A stretch of DNA of 64,000 nt from Beijerinckiaceae bacterium (GTDB taxonomy: Bacteria > Pseudomonadota > Alphaproteobacteria > Rhizobiales > Beijerinckiaceae), in contig CANGBX010000005.1 in NCBI GenBank assembly GCA_947452455.1, positions 1 to 64,000 on the forward strand, read 5' to 3'. Positions 44,349-53,533 of the stretch are shown here, one piece after another. Under the pieces are notes generated by a model. It made no database searches. It was not told where the DNA came from and worked only from the letters and a program-made list of their open reading frames with translations. The translations under genes were made by a program, and so were the position numbers. Numbering within the stretch: the first letter of the stretch is position 1; every line of letters begins with the position of its first letter.

Positions 44349-45269
44349 ATGAGCAAGCATGTTGCCGTGCTGATGGGTGGATGGTCGGCAGAGCGCGAAA
44401 TCTCTCTGCGCTCGGGCGCCGCTTGCGCAAAAGCCCTGCGGGACGAGGGTTTCCGCGTCACCGAGATTGATGTCGATCGCAACATTGCGCAGCGGCTGAG
44501 TGAGCTGAAGCCCGATGTCGCCTTCAATGCATTGCATGGCAAAGTCGGTGAAGACGGCACCATCCAAGGCATTCTCGAAGTGCTGCAGATTCCCTATACA
44601 CATTCGGGTGTGCTGGCTTCCGCACTGGCGATGAACAAGCAGCAGGCGAAAATTGTCATGGCAGCGGCCGGCATTCCCGTTGCGGAAGGTCGCGTGGTGA
44701 GCCGTCATGAAGCGGCCAAGACCCATGCCATGAGCCCGCCCTATGTGTTGAAGCCCGTTTGCGAGGGGTCTTCGTTCGGCGTGGTAATTGTTAACGCCGG
44801 AGACCCCCCTCCGTCCCATTTAGGAGCAGATGACTGGGCCTACGGGGATGACATGCTGGCCGAGCGATTCGTCCCCGGACGGGAATTGACCTGCGCGGTC
44901 ATGGGCGACAAGGCCTTGGAAATCATAGAAATTCGGGCGGCGGACGGCGGTTGGTACGATTACAACGCCAAATATACGAAAGGTGGCTCTATCCACATTC
45001 TTCCTGCCGACCTTAAAGGAAATATTTACCAGATCGTTCAACAATTGGCCCTCAAGGCACATGAGGCCCTCGGCTGCCGTGGCGTGAGTCGCGCAGATTT
45101 CCGTTTTGATGATCGCCCCGATGGTTCGGGTGAGGTCATTGTTCTGGAGGTCAACACCCAGCCAGGCATGACCGAGACCTCACTCGTGCCAGAACTCGCG
45201 GCTTATGCCGGTTTGTCGTTCGGTGGGCTTGTCAGATGGATGGTGGAAGAGGCGTCCTGCGATCGCTAG
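44349..45269 (+). CDS. ddl: D-alanine-D-alanine ligase
   Basis: A 306-residue ATP-grasp enzyme joining two D-alanines for MurF. Motifs: VLMGGWSAEREISLRSG, FNALHGKVGEDGTIQG, LKPVCEGSSFGV, and the metal site LEVNTQPGMTETSL. The ATG at 44349 follows GAGTGAGAGAC. From about 44782 to 45085 the codon use changes sharply (GGA, CGG, CGA, TTA, ATA, GAC and TAC appear), then returns to normal. Its end overlaps ftsQ by 34 bases. Confidence 0.95.
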   Translation: MSKHVAVLMGGWSAEREISLRSGAACAKALRDEGFRVTEIDVDRNIAQRLSELKPDVAFNALHGKVGEDGTIQGILEVLQIPYTHSGVLASALAMNKQQAKIVMAAAGIPVAEGRVVSRHEAAKTHAMSPPYVLKPVCEGSSFGVVIVNAGDPPPSHLGADDWAYGDDMLAERFVPGRELTCAVMGDKALEIIEIRAADGGWYDYNAKYTKGGSIHILPADLKGNIYQIVQQLALKAHEALGCRGVSRADFRFDDRPDGSGEVIVLEVNTQPGMTETSLVPELAAYAGLSFGGLVRWMVEEASCDR

Positions 45270-46258
45270 GGGGGCAATGGGCTCCCGGCGCGGCGCATCC
45301 GGCTTTTGCCGCGCCCATCCATGATGGCGCAGCCTTGCATTTTTCGCAGCCTCTGCGTGAGCAATCCATTCGCCCGCAAGCGCCGCGCGCACCACTTCCC
45401 TTCCGCCGTCGTCGTCGCAGCAAGAGTGCGGCCACACTGCATGGCTTGAGCGTCTTGGCGCGCAAGCGCGGCATCGGCACTTTGCTGGCGCTCGGTTTGA
45501 TTGCCGCTGCTGCTGGTGCAGGTGCTATGCGTGGCGGCCAATATGATCTCTTCGTCGCAGAATTCGGCACGGTGCAAGATCTCGCTGCCAAGTCCTTGGG
45601 CTTTGGCATCGAAGGCGTGACGATCATTGGCGCGAAAGAATTGTCGGAAGACGAATTGCTGTCTGCCTCAGGCATTACCACGCGCGACTCGCTGCCCTTC
45701 CTGGATGCAGCCGCTATTCGCCAGCGCATTGCTGATGTGCCGATGGTGAAGGAAGTCAGTATTCGCAAGCTCTATCCCTCGCGCCTTGTCGTCGAGATTG
45801 AAGAGCGTGAGCCTTATGCGTTGTGGCAGAAAGACGGGCAGGTCCACGTCATTTCGAAAGAGGGCACGCCGATTGACAATATTGTTGATCCGCGGCTCTC
45901 GCATAAGGCTTTCGTGGTTGGCGAAGACGCCAATTTGCGTGTGCCGGAATTTCTGAAAATCCTCGAAAATGCAGGTGATCTGCGTGATCACGTGCGTGCA
46001 GGCGTGTTGATTGCGGGTCGCCGCTGGAATGTGAAAATGGAATCGGGTCTGGAGATCAAACTGCCGGAATCTCGGCCTGAGGCGGCTTTCGCCAAATTTG
46101 CGCAAATGTCGCGTGACATGCGCATTCTCGACAAAGATCTCATGTCCGTTGATTTGCGCATTCCTGATCGCATGATCGTGCGACTGACCGCAGATGCGGC
46201 AGCAGCGCGCACGGAAGCCCAGACCCGCAAGAAAAACGTCAAGGGAGGCCAGATTTGA
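45236..46258 (+). CDS. ftsQ: Cell division protein FtsQ
   Basis: A 340-residue bitopic divisome protein. A long Arg/Pro-rich cytoplasmic tail (to about residue 78) precedes one membrane helix (GTLLALGLIAAAAGAGA), a POTRA domain (GVTIIGAKELSEDELLSASGI) and the FtsQ beta domain (YPSRLVVEIEEREPYALW). It scaffolds FtsL/FtsB. The ATG at 45236 lies 34 bases inside ddl, in another frame; no later start keeps the basic tail. Its stop overlaps the ftsA start. Confidence 0.93.
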   Translation: MDGGRGVLRSLGGQWAPGAAHPAFAAPIHDGAALHFSQPLREQSIRPQAPRAPLPFRRRRRSKSAATLHGLSVLARKRGIGTLLALGLIAAAAGAGAMRGGQYDLFVAEFGTVQDLAAKSLGFGIEGVTIIGAKELSEDELLSASGITTRDSLPFLDAAAIRQRIADVPMVKEVSIRKLYPSRLVVEIEEREPYALWQKDGQVHVISKEGTPIDNIVDPRLSHKAFVVGEDANLRVPEFLKILENAGDLRDHVRAGVLIAGRRWNVKMESGLEIKLPESRPEAAFAKFAQMSRDMRILDKDLMSVDLRIPDRMIVRLTADAAAARTEAQTRKKNVKGGQI

Positions 46259-47571
46259 GCTTCCAGGGCCTGACACCGCGTATGCGTCCATTGTCTGCGC
46301 GCAAAAGTGCAATTCTCTCCGTGCTCGATATTGGCACGTCGAAAGTGGCTTGCCTCATTGCCCGCCTCATGCCGGGCGAAGCCTCTGACACATTGCGCGG
46401 CCGCACCCATCGCTGCCGTATTCTTGGCATTGGCCACCAGCGCTCGCGCGGCATCAAGGCCGGCACGGTCGTGGATATGGAAGAGGCCGAACATGCCATT
46501 CGTCTGGCCGTTGATGCGGCTGAGCGCATGGCTGGCGTGCAGGTCGAAAGCGTCATCGTCAATCTGTCGGGTGGTCGTCTCGGCTCCCAGCTCTATCATG
46601 CCAAGGTAGGTGTGGGCGCGCGCGCTGTGTCGGATGCCGATATTCATCGCGTGCTGGAAGCAGCTGCCTCGCGCACCGAGCAGGATGGCCGGGCTCTGCT
46701 CCATTCTTTGCCGACAGGCTTTTCGCTCGACCAGAGCAAGGGCATTCGCGATCCCAAAGGCATGATCGGCGCACAGCTGGGCGCAGATATGCATGTCGTC
46801 TCGGCCGATGCGGCGGCGGCGCGCAATCTCATGCTGGCGATTGAGCGCTGCCACCTCGATGTCGAGGCCATGGTGGCGAGCCCCTATGCCGCAGGCCTGT
46901 CAGCGCTCGTCGATGACGAGGCCGAGATGGGCGCGACTTTGATCGATATGGGCGGCGGCACCACATCGATCGGCGTTTTTGCGGGCGGCCACCTCGTTCA
47001 TGCCGACGCGGTGGCGGTTGGTGGCAATCATGTCACCATGGACATTGCGCGAGGCTTGACGATCCGTTTGAGCGATGCCGAGCGCCTGAAGACGCTTTAT
47101 GGCTCCTGCATGACTTCACCTTCTGACGATCGCGAGACGATTTCTGTTGCGCAAGTCGGCGAAGACGGCGAGCATCCGATTCATCTGCCGAAATCGCACC
47201 TTGTGCGAATCATTCGGCCGCGAGTTGAGGAAATTCTCGAACTCGTTCGGGATCGACTCCAGGCTGCGGGCTTCGCGCCACAGGCTGGGCGGCGGTTGGT
47301 TCTGACGGGGGGAGCAGCGCAGCTGACCGGAATGTCGGAAGCCGCGCGAAGAATTATCTCAAATCAGGTGCGCGTGGGCCGTCCTTTAGGTATTCAAGGG
47401 TTGCCCGAATCAGCAAAGAGCCCCGCCTTCTCGGCGGCGGTGGGTTTGCTGGTCTATCCGCAAGTTGCCGGCATCGAACATTTCGAGCCCCGGCGGCGGG
47501 TAGTGATGCAGGCGACGGGTACGGACGGATACATGTCCCGTATGGGACGTTGGCTCCGTGAGAGTTTCTGA
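46255..47571 (+). CDS. ftsA: Cell division protein FtsA
   Basis: A 438-residue actin-like ATPase tethering FtsZ to the membrane. ATP-site parts: LDIGTSKVACLIA (phosphate 1) and LIDMGGGTTSIGVFAGG (phosphate 2). The C-terminal amphipathic helix GRWLRESF is the membrane anchor. A TTG start at 46255 is chosen for the GGGAGG ribosome site 6-7 bases ahead; an ATG at 46282 is possible. From about 47206 to the stop, 12 of 17 arginine codons are CGA, CGG or AGA, against 2 of 24 before that point. Confidence 0.94.
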   Translation: MSFQGLTPRMRPLSARKSAILSVLDIGTSKVACLIARLMPGEASDTLRGRTHRCRILGIGHQRSRGIKAGTVVDMEEAEHAIRLAVDAAERMAGVQVESVIVNLSGGRLGSQLYHAKVGVGARAVSDADIHRVLEAAASRTEQDGRALLHSLPTGFSLDQSKGIRDPKGMIGAQLGADMHVVSADAAAARNLMLAIERCHLDVEAMVASPYAAGLSALVDDEAEMGATLIDMGGGTTSIGVFAGGHLVHADAVAVGGNHVTMDIARGLTIRLSDAERLKTLYGSCMTSPSDDRETISVAQVGEDGEHPIHLPKSHLVRIIRPRVEEILELVRDRLQAAGFAPQAGRRLVLTGGAAQLTGMSEAARRIISNQVRVGRPLGIQGLPESAKSPAFSAAVGLLVYPQVAGIEHFEPRRRVVMQATGTDGYMSRMGRWLRESF

Positions 47572-47690
47572 TGAGTTCAGCGTTCTAAGTAACGAAACTT
47601 CGGATGACCGGAGCGGCGCGGCGGCCGATTCCTACATCCGGCAGAACAGCAAGCGCGGGGGACCCCGCATATCAGTCGAGAGGCCAGACG

Positions 47691-49418
47691 ATGCCAATTA
47701 ATCTCCAAGCTCCCGAGTTGCGGGAACTGAAACCCCGCATCATGGTAGCGGGTGTCGGCGGCGCCGGCGGCAATGCGGTCAATAATATGATCGAATCCGG
47801 CTTGGTCGGCGTGGATTTCATTGTTGCCAACACGGATGCTCAGGCACTCACTGCCTCGCGTGCGCAGCGCATCATTCAGATGGGTCTGCAAGTCACCGAA
47901 GGTCTTGGTGCAGGCTCGCAGCCGGAAGTCGGCCGTGCGGCGGCTGAAGAAGCAGCGGCTGAAATTCGTGATCATCTTCAAGGCGCGCATATGGTGTTCG
48001 TCACAGCCGGTATGGGCGGTGGCACGGGCACAGGCGCAGCTCCCGTCATCGCGCGCATGGCGCGTGAAATGGGCATTTTGACGGTGGGTGTTGTTACCAA
48101 GCCGTTCCAGTTCGAAGGCCAGCGCCGCATGCGCATTGCGGAGCAAGGCATTTCCGAATTGCAGAAGGCGGTCGATACACTGATCGTCATCCCCAATCAG
48201 AACCTCTTCCGCGTCGCCAATGAAAAGACGACCTTCGCCGACGCATTCGCGATGGCTGACCAGGTTCTTTATTCGGGCGTGGCCTGCATCACCGATCTGA
48301 TGGTGAAAGAAGGTCTCATCAATCTCGACTTCGCCGACGTGCGCGCGATCATGCGCGAAATGGGCAAGGCGATGATGGGCACCGGCGAAGCCTCTGGCGA
48401 GCGTCGTGCGATTTTGGCGGCCGAAGCTGCCATTGCCAATCCGCTGCTCGATGAAGTCTCGATGAAGGGCGCACGTGGCCTGCTCATCTCGATCACCGGC
48501 GGCAATGACCTCACATTGTATGAAGTCGATGAAGCTGCCAGCCGCATCCGTCAGGAAGTTGATGACGATGCCAACATCATTCTCGGCGCGACCTTTGATC
48601 AGTCGCTTGATGGTGTCATCCGCGTATCGGTTGTCGCCACAGGCATCGATCAGCCAGCACTCGCGCGTGATCTGACAACCACAGGTGACCGCATCGCTGA
48701 AGTGACGGAAAAGCTGCGCCAGCAGACGCAGCCGCGTCCCTTCGTGCAGCCGGCCGCTGCACCTGTCGCCCCGATTGCTGCGCCCGTAGCCATCGCACCG
48801 GCCCCGGCACCCGCGCCGCTGTTTGAACAGCCCCCGATGGCTCTGGAACCCGTCGCCATGGCTCCGGCTCCAGCTCCTGCTCCGACACCGATGCCTCTGC
48901 CTCATGGCGTCGAATTGCAGCCGGTTGCGCCCAAGCCCGTCTTCGTGCCGCCGCCCGTGCAGCAGGAAGCACCGCGTCAAGACGTCTATCAGGCACCAGC
49001 GGCGGCTTTCATCCCGCCGGTGGCTGAACAGCCGATTCGTGCGCCGCGCATGCCCACCATTGATGATCTGCCGCGTCCGGGCCAAGACCTGATCCGCGCG
49101 CAGGGTGACCAGCCGGCTCCGGCCCGCCGCTCGCTCTTCGATCGTCTGATCGGGGGCCTCGGCAAGCAGGATGAAGCGCCGCTTGCGCCGCGCCCTGCTG
49201 CGCCGCAACCTCAGCCCCAGCCTCAACAATTTGCCCCGCGTGCGCCGCAAGCGCCCGCGCCGGTCCATCAGGAATATGGCAAGCGTCCGGCAGCCCCGCA
49301 GGCTCCGCGCGTGGCTCAGGCCGGCTTTGATGCCCAGGGTCGTCCGGGTCCGCAGACCCGCTCGATGGAAGAAGACCAGCTCGAAATTCCGGCCTTCCTG
49401 CGCCGCCAATCGAGCTGA
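47691..49418 (+). CDS. ftsZ: Cell division protein FtsZ
   Basis: A 575-residue tubulin-like GTPase that forms the Z ring. GTP-site motifs: [13 protein letters not shown] and the tubulin signature [13 protein letters not shown] around residue 110; T7-loop NLDFADVR. The core ends near residue 320. A Pro/Ala/Gln-rich linker of about 230 residues follows, then the C-terminal peptide [12 protein letters not shown] that binds FtsA. The ATG at 47691 follows CGAGAGG. The first 15 codons and the 119-base spacer share the unusual composition of the end of ftsA. Confidence 0.96.
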   Translation: MPINLQAPELRELKPRIMVAGVGGAGGNAVNNMIESGLVGVDFIVANTDAQALTASRAQRIIQMGLQVTEGLGAGSQPEVGRAAAEEAAAEIRDHLQGAHMVFVTAGMGGGTGTGAAPVIARMAREMGILTVGVVTKPFQFEGQRRMRIAEQGISELQKAVDTLIVIPNQNLFRVANEKTTFADAFAMADQVLYSGVACITDLMVKEGLINLDFADVRAIMREMGKAMMGTGEASGERRAILAAEAAIANPLLDEVSMKGARGLLISITGGNDLTLYEVDEAASRIRQEVDDDANIILGATFDQSLDGVIRVSVVATGIDQPALARDLTTTGDRIAEVTEKLRQQTQPRPFVQPAAAPVAPIAAPVAIAPAPAPAPLFEQPPMALEPVAMAPAPAPAPTPMPLPHGVELQPVAPKPVFVPPPVQQEAPRQDVYQAPAAAFIPPVAEQPIRAPRMPTIDDLPRPGQDLIRAQGDQPAPARRSLFDRLIGGLGKQDEAPLAPRPAAPQPQPQPQQFAPRAPQAPAPVHQEYGKRPAAPQAPRVAQAGFDAQGRPGPQTRSMEEDQLEIPAFLRRQSS

Positions 49419-49450
49419 TCACAAAGCTTTCTAAAGCGTTAAAAAATCAC

Positions 49451-49490
49451 AGGCCCGCGTCTCCCCAGACGCGGGCCTAATATTTTGTTT
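49451..49490 (+). terminator. Terminator of the dcw cluster after ftsZ
   Basis: A perfect 12-bp stem AGGCCCGCGTCT / AGACGCGGGCCT with loop CCCC and a T-rich tail, 32 bases past the ftsZ stop. It marks the end of the main dcw transcript. Confidence 0.9.
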
Positions 49491-49820
49491 TTAATAGATT
49501 TTCTGAACTTTTGCGCAGATCCCGTTCAGGTACTTTTCACTGTTACATAAGGTTGCAAAGCGTGATTTGAGGACAGCACAGGCTTGGGGGTATTTTCCGA
49601 CCATTCCCAAGGGCCTTTGGCTTTAAGGGAATCACAGGCTCTTCCCGCTAGGGAAGGGCTCTCGGGTCGGCCAGAGGGCACGAACGACCTGCCAAAAGAC
49701 GGGCTGCCAAGCGGCCATGAAGCAGATGGTTTGTGACGAACTGGGGCCCGCGCCTCGCATCTTAAGACTGACAGCAAAGGTCATGTGATGCCGCAGCGCA
49801 CAGTAAAAGTGGAAGAGATA
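49491..49820. other. Spacer between ftsZ terminator and lpxC
   Basis: About 330 bases without a gene I can support. It holds a short hairpin CTTCCC-GCTA-GGGAAG at 49641-49656 and a weak promoter-like pair (TTCAGG and TAAGGT, 17 bases apart, near 49526-49554). lpxC likely has its own promoter here because a strong terminator stands upstream. Confidence 0.35.
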
Positions 49821-50756
49821 ATGCTCGGATTTCAGACGACCCTTCGCAGCCGCGCCATTCTTAAGGGCGCAGGCGTGCATTCCAATGCACCGGTTCGTCT
49901 CGTTCTGCATCCGGCAGAAGCCAATAATGGCATCACCTTCCTGCGCACCGGCCTGGCTGGCGGTCGCGAACGTATTATTGACGCAGTCTGGTCCAATGTT
50001 TCGATGACTGAGCTTTGCACGGTCATCGGCGATCCGGCAGATGCCAGCGTCTCGACGGTTGAGCACCTTCTGGCAGCTTTCTCGGCGCTCGGTGTCGATA
50101 ATTGCATGGTGGAGATCGACGGGCCGGAAGTACCGATCCTTGATGGCTCTTCGGCTGAATTCGTGGCTGCCATCCGCAAAGTGGGCATTGAAGAACTGGC
50201 TGCCCCGCGCCGCTATCTCAAAGTTTTGAAGCCCGTGCGTGTCGAGCATGGCCGCGCTTTCTCGGAGCTGCGCCCGGCTGACAAGGGTTTCCGCCTTGAA
50301 GTCGAAATTGATTTCGAAACCGGCATGATCGGTCGCCAGAAGAAGGTGATTGATCTCGATGGCCGCGTGTTTGAGCGCGATATCGCGCGCGCCCGCACTT
50401 TCGGCTTCATGCGCGATGTCGAACGCCTCTGGAAGGCGGGCTTTGCGCTCGGCGCTTCGCTTGAAAATACAGTCGCTCTGGATGATGAGCGCGTGCTCAA
50501 TCCGGAAGGCCTGCGCTGGACGGATGAATTCGTCCGCCACAAGACTCTGGATGCCATTGGTGACCTCGCCCTCTCGGGCGCGCCGATCATCGGCACCTAC
50601 CGCTCCTATTGCGGGGGCCACAAGATGAATGTGGCTGTTCTGGCCGCGCTCTTTGCTGACAAGTCGGCCTATGAATTTGTCGAGGCCCCGACCCGTCGGG
50701 AAGGTGCCCGCGACCTGCGGGTTGCGCAGCCGGCCTATGCACCGGCCCGCAACTAA
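49821..50756 (+). CDS. lpxC: UDP-3-O-acyl-GlcNAc deacetylase
   Basis: A 311-residue zinc enzyme, the committed step of lipid A synthesis. Motifs: LRSRAILKGAGVHS, the zinc ligand in VEHLLAAFSALG, and RHKTLDAIGDLALSG with the second zinc site and catalytic residues, plus SYCGGHKMN. The ATG at 49821 has GGAAGAG ahead and gives the usual length; an ATG at 49788 would add 11 residues. A terminator follows. Confidence 0.95.
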   Translation: MLGFQTTLRSRAILKGAGVHSNAPVRLVLHPAEANNGITFLRTGLAGGRERIIDAVWSNVSMTELCTVIGDPADASVSTVEHLLAAFSALGVDNCMVEIDGPEVPILDGSSAEFVAAIRKVGIEELAAPRRYLKVLKPVRVEHGRAFSELRPADKGFRLEVEIDFETGMIGRQKKVIDLDGRVFERDIARARTFGFMRDVERLWKAGFALGASLENTVALDDERVLNPEGLRWTDEFVRHKTLDAIGDLALSGAPIIGTYRSYCGGHKMNVAVLAALFADKSAYEFVEAPTRREGARDLRVAQPAYAPARN

Positions 50757-50764
50757 CCGGACAG

Positions 50765-50786
50765 GGGGGCTTTGAGCCCCCTTTTT
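50765..50786 (+). terminator. Terminator after lpxC
   Basis: Stem GGGGGCT / AGCCCCC with loop TTG and a T5 tail, starting 9 bases after the lpxC stop. Confidence 0.85.
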
Positions 50787-50962
50787 CTTGCGTCCTGCTT
50801 TCTCATGACTTTTGAGCTCCACATTTACCCATGAGGATGCGGGCTGACCTGTGGCGTGGCGCGACCGTTTGGGGTAAACAGCGGCATGCGTCCTGCGTCG
50901 GAGTTTTCAGGGGCCTGATGCCCCTTTGTCTCCGGCCTAAATTGATCGAGTTTCGAGGCATG

Positions 50963-51853
50963 ATGTCCGACTTCACTGCGACCAAATCCGCAATTCCGGC
51001 TTCTCTGCGCAGCGGTGCCGTCCGTCTCGCCGTTCTGGCGCTGATTGCCAGCCCTCTGGCTGCCTGCTCAAGCATCGACAAGCTGAACCCGTTCGGCGGC
51101 GAAAAATATGAGACGAAGCTTCTCCCCGATGTTCCGGCGGAAGAAATTTACGATCAGGGTCTCGCGCGTTTGGCCAAGAGTGATGGCGAAGGTGCGGCCA
51201 AAAAATTTCAAGATCTCGAAAAGCAATATCCCTATTCGCAATGGGCGCGCAAAGGCCTGCTGATGCAGGTCTACGGCTTCTATGAATCAGGCAAGTTTGA
51301 TGATGCCGCTGCAACAGGTGCGCGTTACGTCGGTCTTTATCCGTCAAGCCCGGAAGCGGCTTACGCAACCTATCTCGTCGCCATGTCGCATTATCGTCAG
51401 GTGCCGGAAGTCTCGCGCGATCAGGAATCGGCTGAAAAAGCTTTGCAGGCTTTCACGGCGCTCATCCAGAAATATCCGAAGTCGGAATATGTCGAAGACG
51501 CGAAATTCAAAATTCAAGTGACGCGTGATCAGCTCGCCGGCAAGGAAATGTCGGTTGGCCGATATTATCTCGCACGCAAGAATTACACGGCTGCGATCAA
51601 TCGCTTCCGCGAAGTTTTGGGTAAATATCAGACAACCCGCCACTCGGAAGAAGCGCTCTATCGTCTGACCGAAGCCTATATGGGCCTTGGCATTGCGCAT
51701 GAAGCGCAAACAGCAACCGCTGTTCTTGGCCATAACTTTCCTGATAGCCAATGGTACAAGGACGGCTTCAATCTCCTCTCAGGGGGTGGTCTGAAGCCGC
51801 AAGAGAATAAGGCCTCGTGGATTTCGAAGGCCTTCTCGAAAGTTCTCGGCTAA
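50963..51853 (+). CDS. bamD: Outer-membrane assembly lipoprotein BamD
   Basis: A 296-residue lipoprotein of the BAM complex that folds outer-membrane proteins. The signal peptide ends in the lipobox LAAC (VLALIASPLAAC), followed by tetratricopeptide repeats (EIYDQGLARLAKSDGEGA, GLLMQVYGFYESGKFDDA, YYLARKNYTAAINRF). The start is taken at the second of two adjacent ATGs (50960, 50963) after CGAGG. recN starts 9 bases after its stop, as in many Alphaproteobacteria. Confidence 0.94.
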   Translation: MSDFTATKSAIPASLRSGAVRLAVLALIASPLAACSSIDKLNPFGGEKYETKLLPDVPAEEIYDQGLARLAKSDGEGAAKKFQDLEKQYPYSQWARKGLLMQVYGFYESGKFDDAAATGARYVGLYPSSPEAAYATYLVAMSHYRQVPEVSRDQESAEKALQAFTALIQKYPKSEYVEDAKFKIQVTRDQLAGKEMSVGRYYLARKNYTAAINRFREVLGKYQTTRHSEEALYRLTEAYMGLGIAHEAQTATAVLGHNFPDSQWYKDGFNLLSGGGLKPQENKASWISKAFSKVLG

Positions 51854-51862
51854 GCCCGGAAC

Positions 51863-53533
51863 ATGCTTGTCCAACTGTCGATCCGCGACATTGTTCTGAT
51901 CGACAAGCTCGATCTGGAATGCGGATCGGGTTTGACTGTGCTGACCGGTGAGACGGGTGCCGGCAAATCGATCTTGCTCGATGCTTTCGCGCTGGCGCTG
52001 GGCGGGCGTGGTGATGGCTCTCTTGTGCGCACCGGCGAGACACAGGGCCAAGTGACAGCCGCTTTCGACTTGCCGGAAAAACATCCCGCGCGTGACATTG
52101 CCAAGCTGCAAGAGATCGACATCGACGGTGATCTCATTCTGCGCCGCGTGCAAATGGCTGATGGGCGCACGCGTGCTTTCATCAATGACCAGCCGGTGAG
52201 TGTGCAGACTTTGCGCAAGGTCGCAGAGCCGCTTGTCGAAATCCACGGCCAGCATGATGATCGCGCGCTGGTTGATCCGGCCATGCATCGTGCTTTGCTG
52301 GATGCCTTTGGTGGTTTGCAAAAACAGGTTGAAGCCGTACGTGCAGCACACGCCGCATTGAAAGCCGCGCGCACCAAGCTGGCCGAAGAAGAAGAGCGCA
52401 TTGCGCGTGTGCGTGCCGATGGCGATTATTTCCGCCACGCGCATGAAGAGCTGACCAAGCTCAATCCGCGAGACAAGGAAGAAGAAGAGCTCGCTGGCCG
52501 GCGCACTTTGATGATGCAGGCTGAAAAAGTGACAAGCGAATTGCGCGAGGCGCAAGATGCGCTCTCGGGCGATCAGGCGCCGATTGCCATGCTCTCGTCT
52601 GTCATGCGCCGTTTGGAACGTCGTGCGCCGCAAGCACCCGCCTTGATTGATCCCTCTGTCAAAGCTTTCTCATTGGCGCTGGATGCTTTGGATGTCGCCG
52701 CGCAATCTGTGGATCAAGCTTTGCGCGATGCGCAATTTGATCCGCGCGAATTGGAACAGACTGAAGAGCGTCTCTTTGCACTGCGCGCGGCGTCTCGCAA
52801 ATATAATGTGCCTGCCGACCAGCTGGCGGCACTGGCTGAAAAATTCGCGGCTGATATTTCCTCGCTTGATGCAGGTGAAGCCAATCTGGGCAAACTCAGC
52901 AAAGCGGTTGAGGAAGCCTCCAAAACCTATCAGGCAGCAGCCGCCACTTTGTCGAAGTCGCGCGCAACTACCGCGAAAGGTCTCGACAAGGCGGTCAATG
53001 CAGAACTCGCACCGCTCAAGTTGGAGCGCGCTGTCTTCACCACACAGATCGACACGGATGCCAATGACACCGGGCCCGAGGGTATCGACCGAATTGAGTT
53101 CTGGGTGCAGACCAATCCGGGCACGCGCCCCGGCCCGATGATGAAAGTCGCGTCCGGCGGCGAGCTCGCGCGTTTCATGTTGGCGCTGAAAGTTGTGCTG
53201 GCTGATCGTGGCTCGGCGCCCACACTCGTCTTCGACGAAATTGATACGGGTGTGGGTGGTGCGGTTGCCGATGCGATTGGTGCGCGCCTCGCTCGCTTGT
53301 CAGCCAAAGTGCAAGTGTTGGCTGTCACGCACGCGCCGCAAGTGGCTGCACGCGCGACGGGTCATTTCCGTATTGCGAAAGGCGAGACGGGCAAGAGCAA
53401 ACGCATTGCCACACGCGTTGAACCCTTGGCGGCTGATGAGCGTGAGGAAGAAATCGCGCGCATGTTGGCGGGCGCGACGATTACGAAAGAGGCGCGCGCG
53501 GCGGCTGCGAAGCTTTTGCAGGGCGCGGGCTGA
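51863..53533 (+). CDS. recN: DNA repair protein RecN
   Basis: A 556-residue SMC-like ATPase acting in double-strand break repair. Walker A TGETGAGKSILLDAF is near residue 35; the middle is a coiled-coil arm (residues about 150-360); the C-terminal half-site has VASGGELARFMLALK (signature) and LVFDEIDTGVGG (Walker B). Follows bamD closely. The last 53 bases overlap, tail to tail, the DUF3833 gene on the other strand. No LexA box is seen near it. Confidence 0.95.
   Translation: MLVQLSIRDIVLIDKLDLECGSGLTVLTGETGAGKSILLDAFALALGGRGDGSLVRTGETQGQVTAAFDLPEKHPARDIAKLQEIDIDGDLILRRVQMADGRTRAFINDQPVSVQTLRKVAEPLVEIHGQHDDRALVDPAMHRALLDAFGGLQKQVEAVRAAHAALKAARTKLAEEEERIARVRADGDYFRHAHEELTKLNPRDKEEEELAGRRTLMMQAEKVTSELREAQDALSGDQAPIAMLSSVMRRLERRAPQAPALIDPSVKAFSLALDALDVAAQSVDQALRDAQFDPRELEQTEERLFALRAASRKYNVPADQLAALAEKFAADISSLDAGEANLGKLSKAVEEASKTYQAAAATLSKSRATTAKGLDKAVNAELAPLKLERAVFTTQIDTDANDTGPEGIDRIEFWVQTNPGTRPGPMMKVASGGELARFMLALKVVLADRGSAPTLVFDEIDTGVGGAVADAIGARLARLSAKVQVLAVTHAPQVAARATGHFRIAKGETGKSKRIATRVEPLAADEREEEIARMLAGATITKEARAAAAKLLQGAG

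Noticed and set aside
44782-45085. The ddl codon island as a frameshift or inserted foreign gene
   Set aside because: The Ddl reading frame and its motifs continue through the island without a break, so it is a sequence-composition change and not an insertion.
47577-49409. A 610-codon open frame antisense to ftsZ
   Set aside because: It is the complement of ftsZ, rich in Arg/His/Cys as shadow frames are, and the sense frame has every FtsZ motif.
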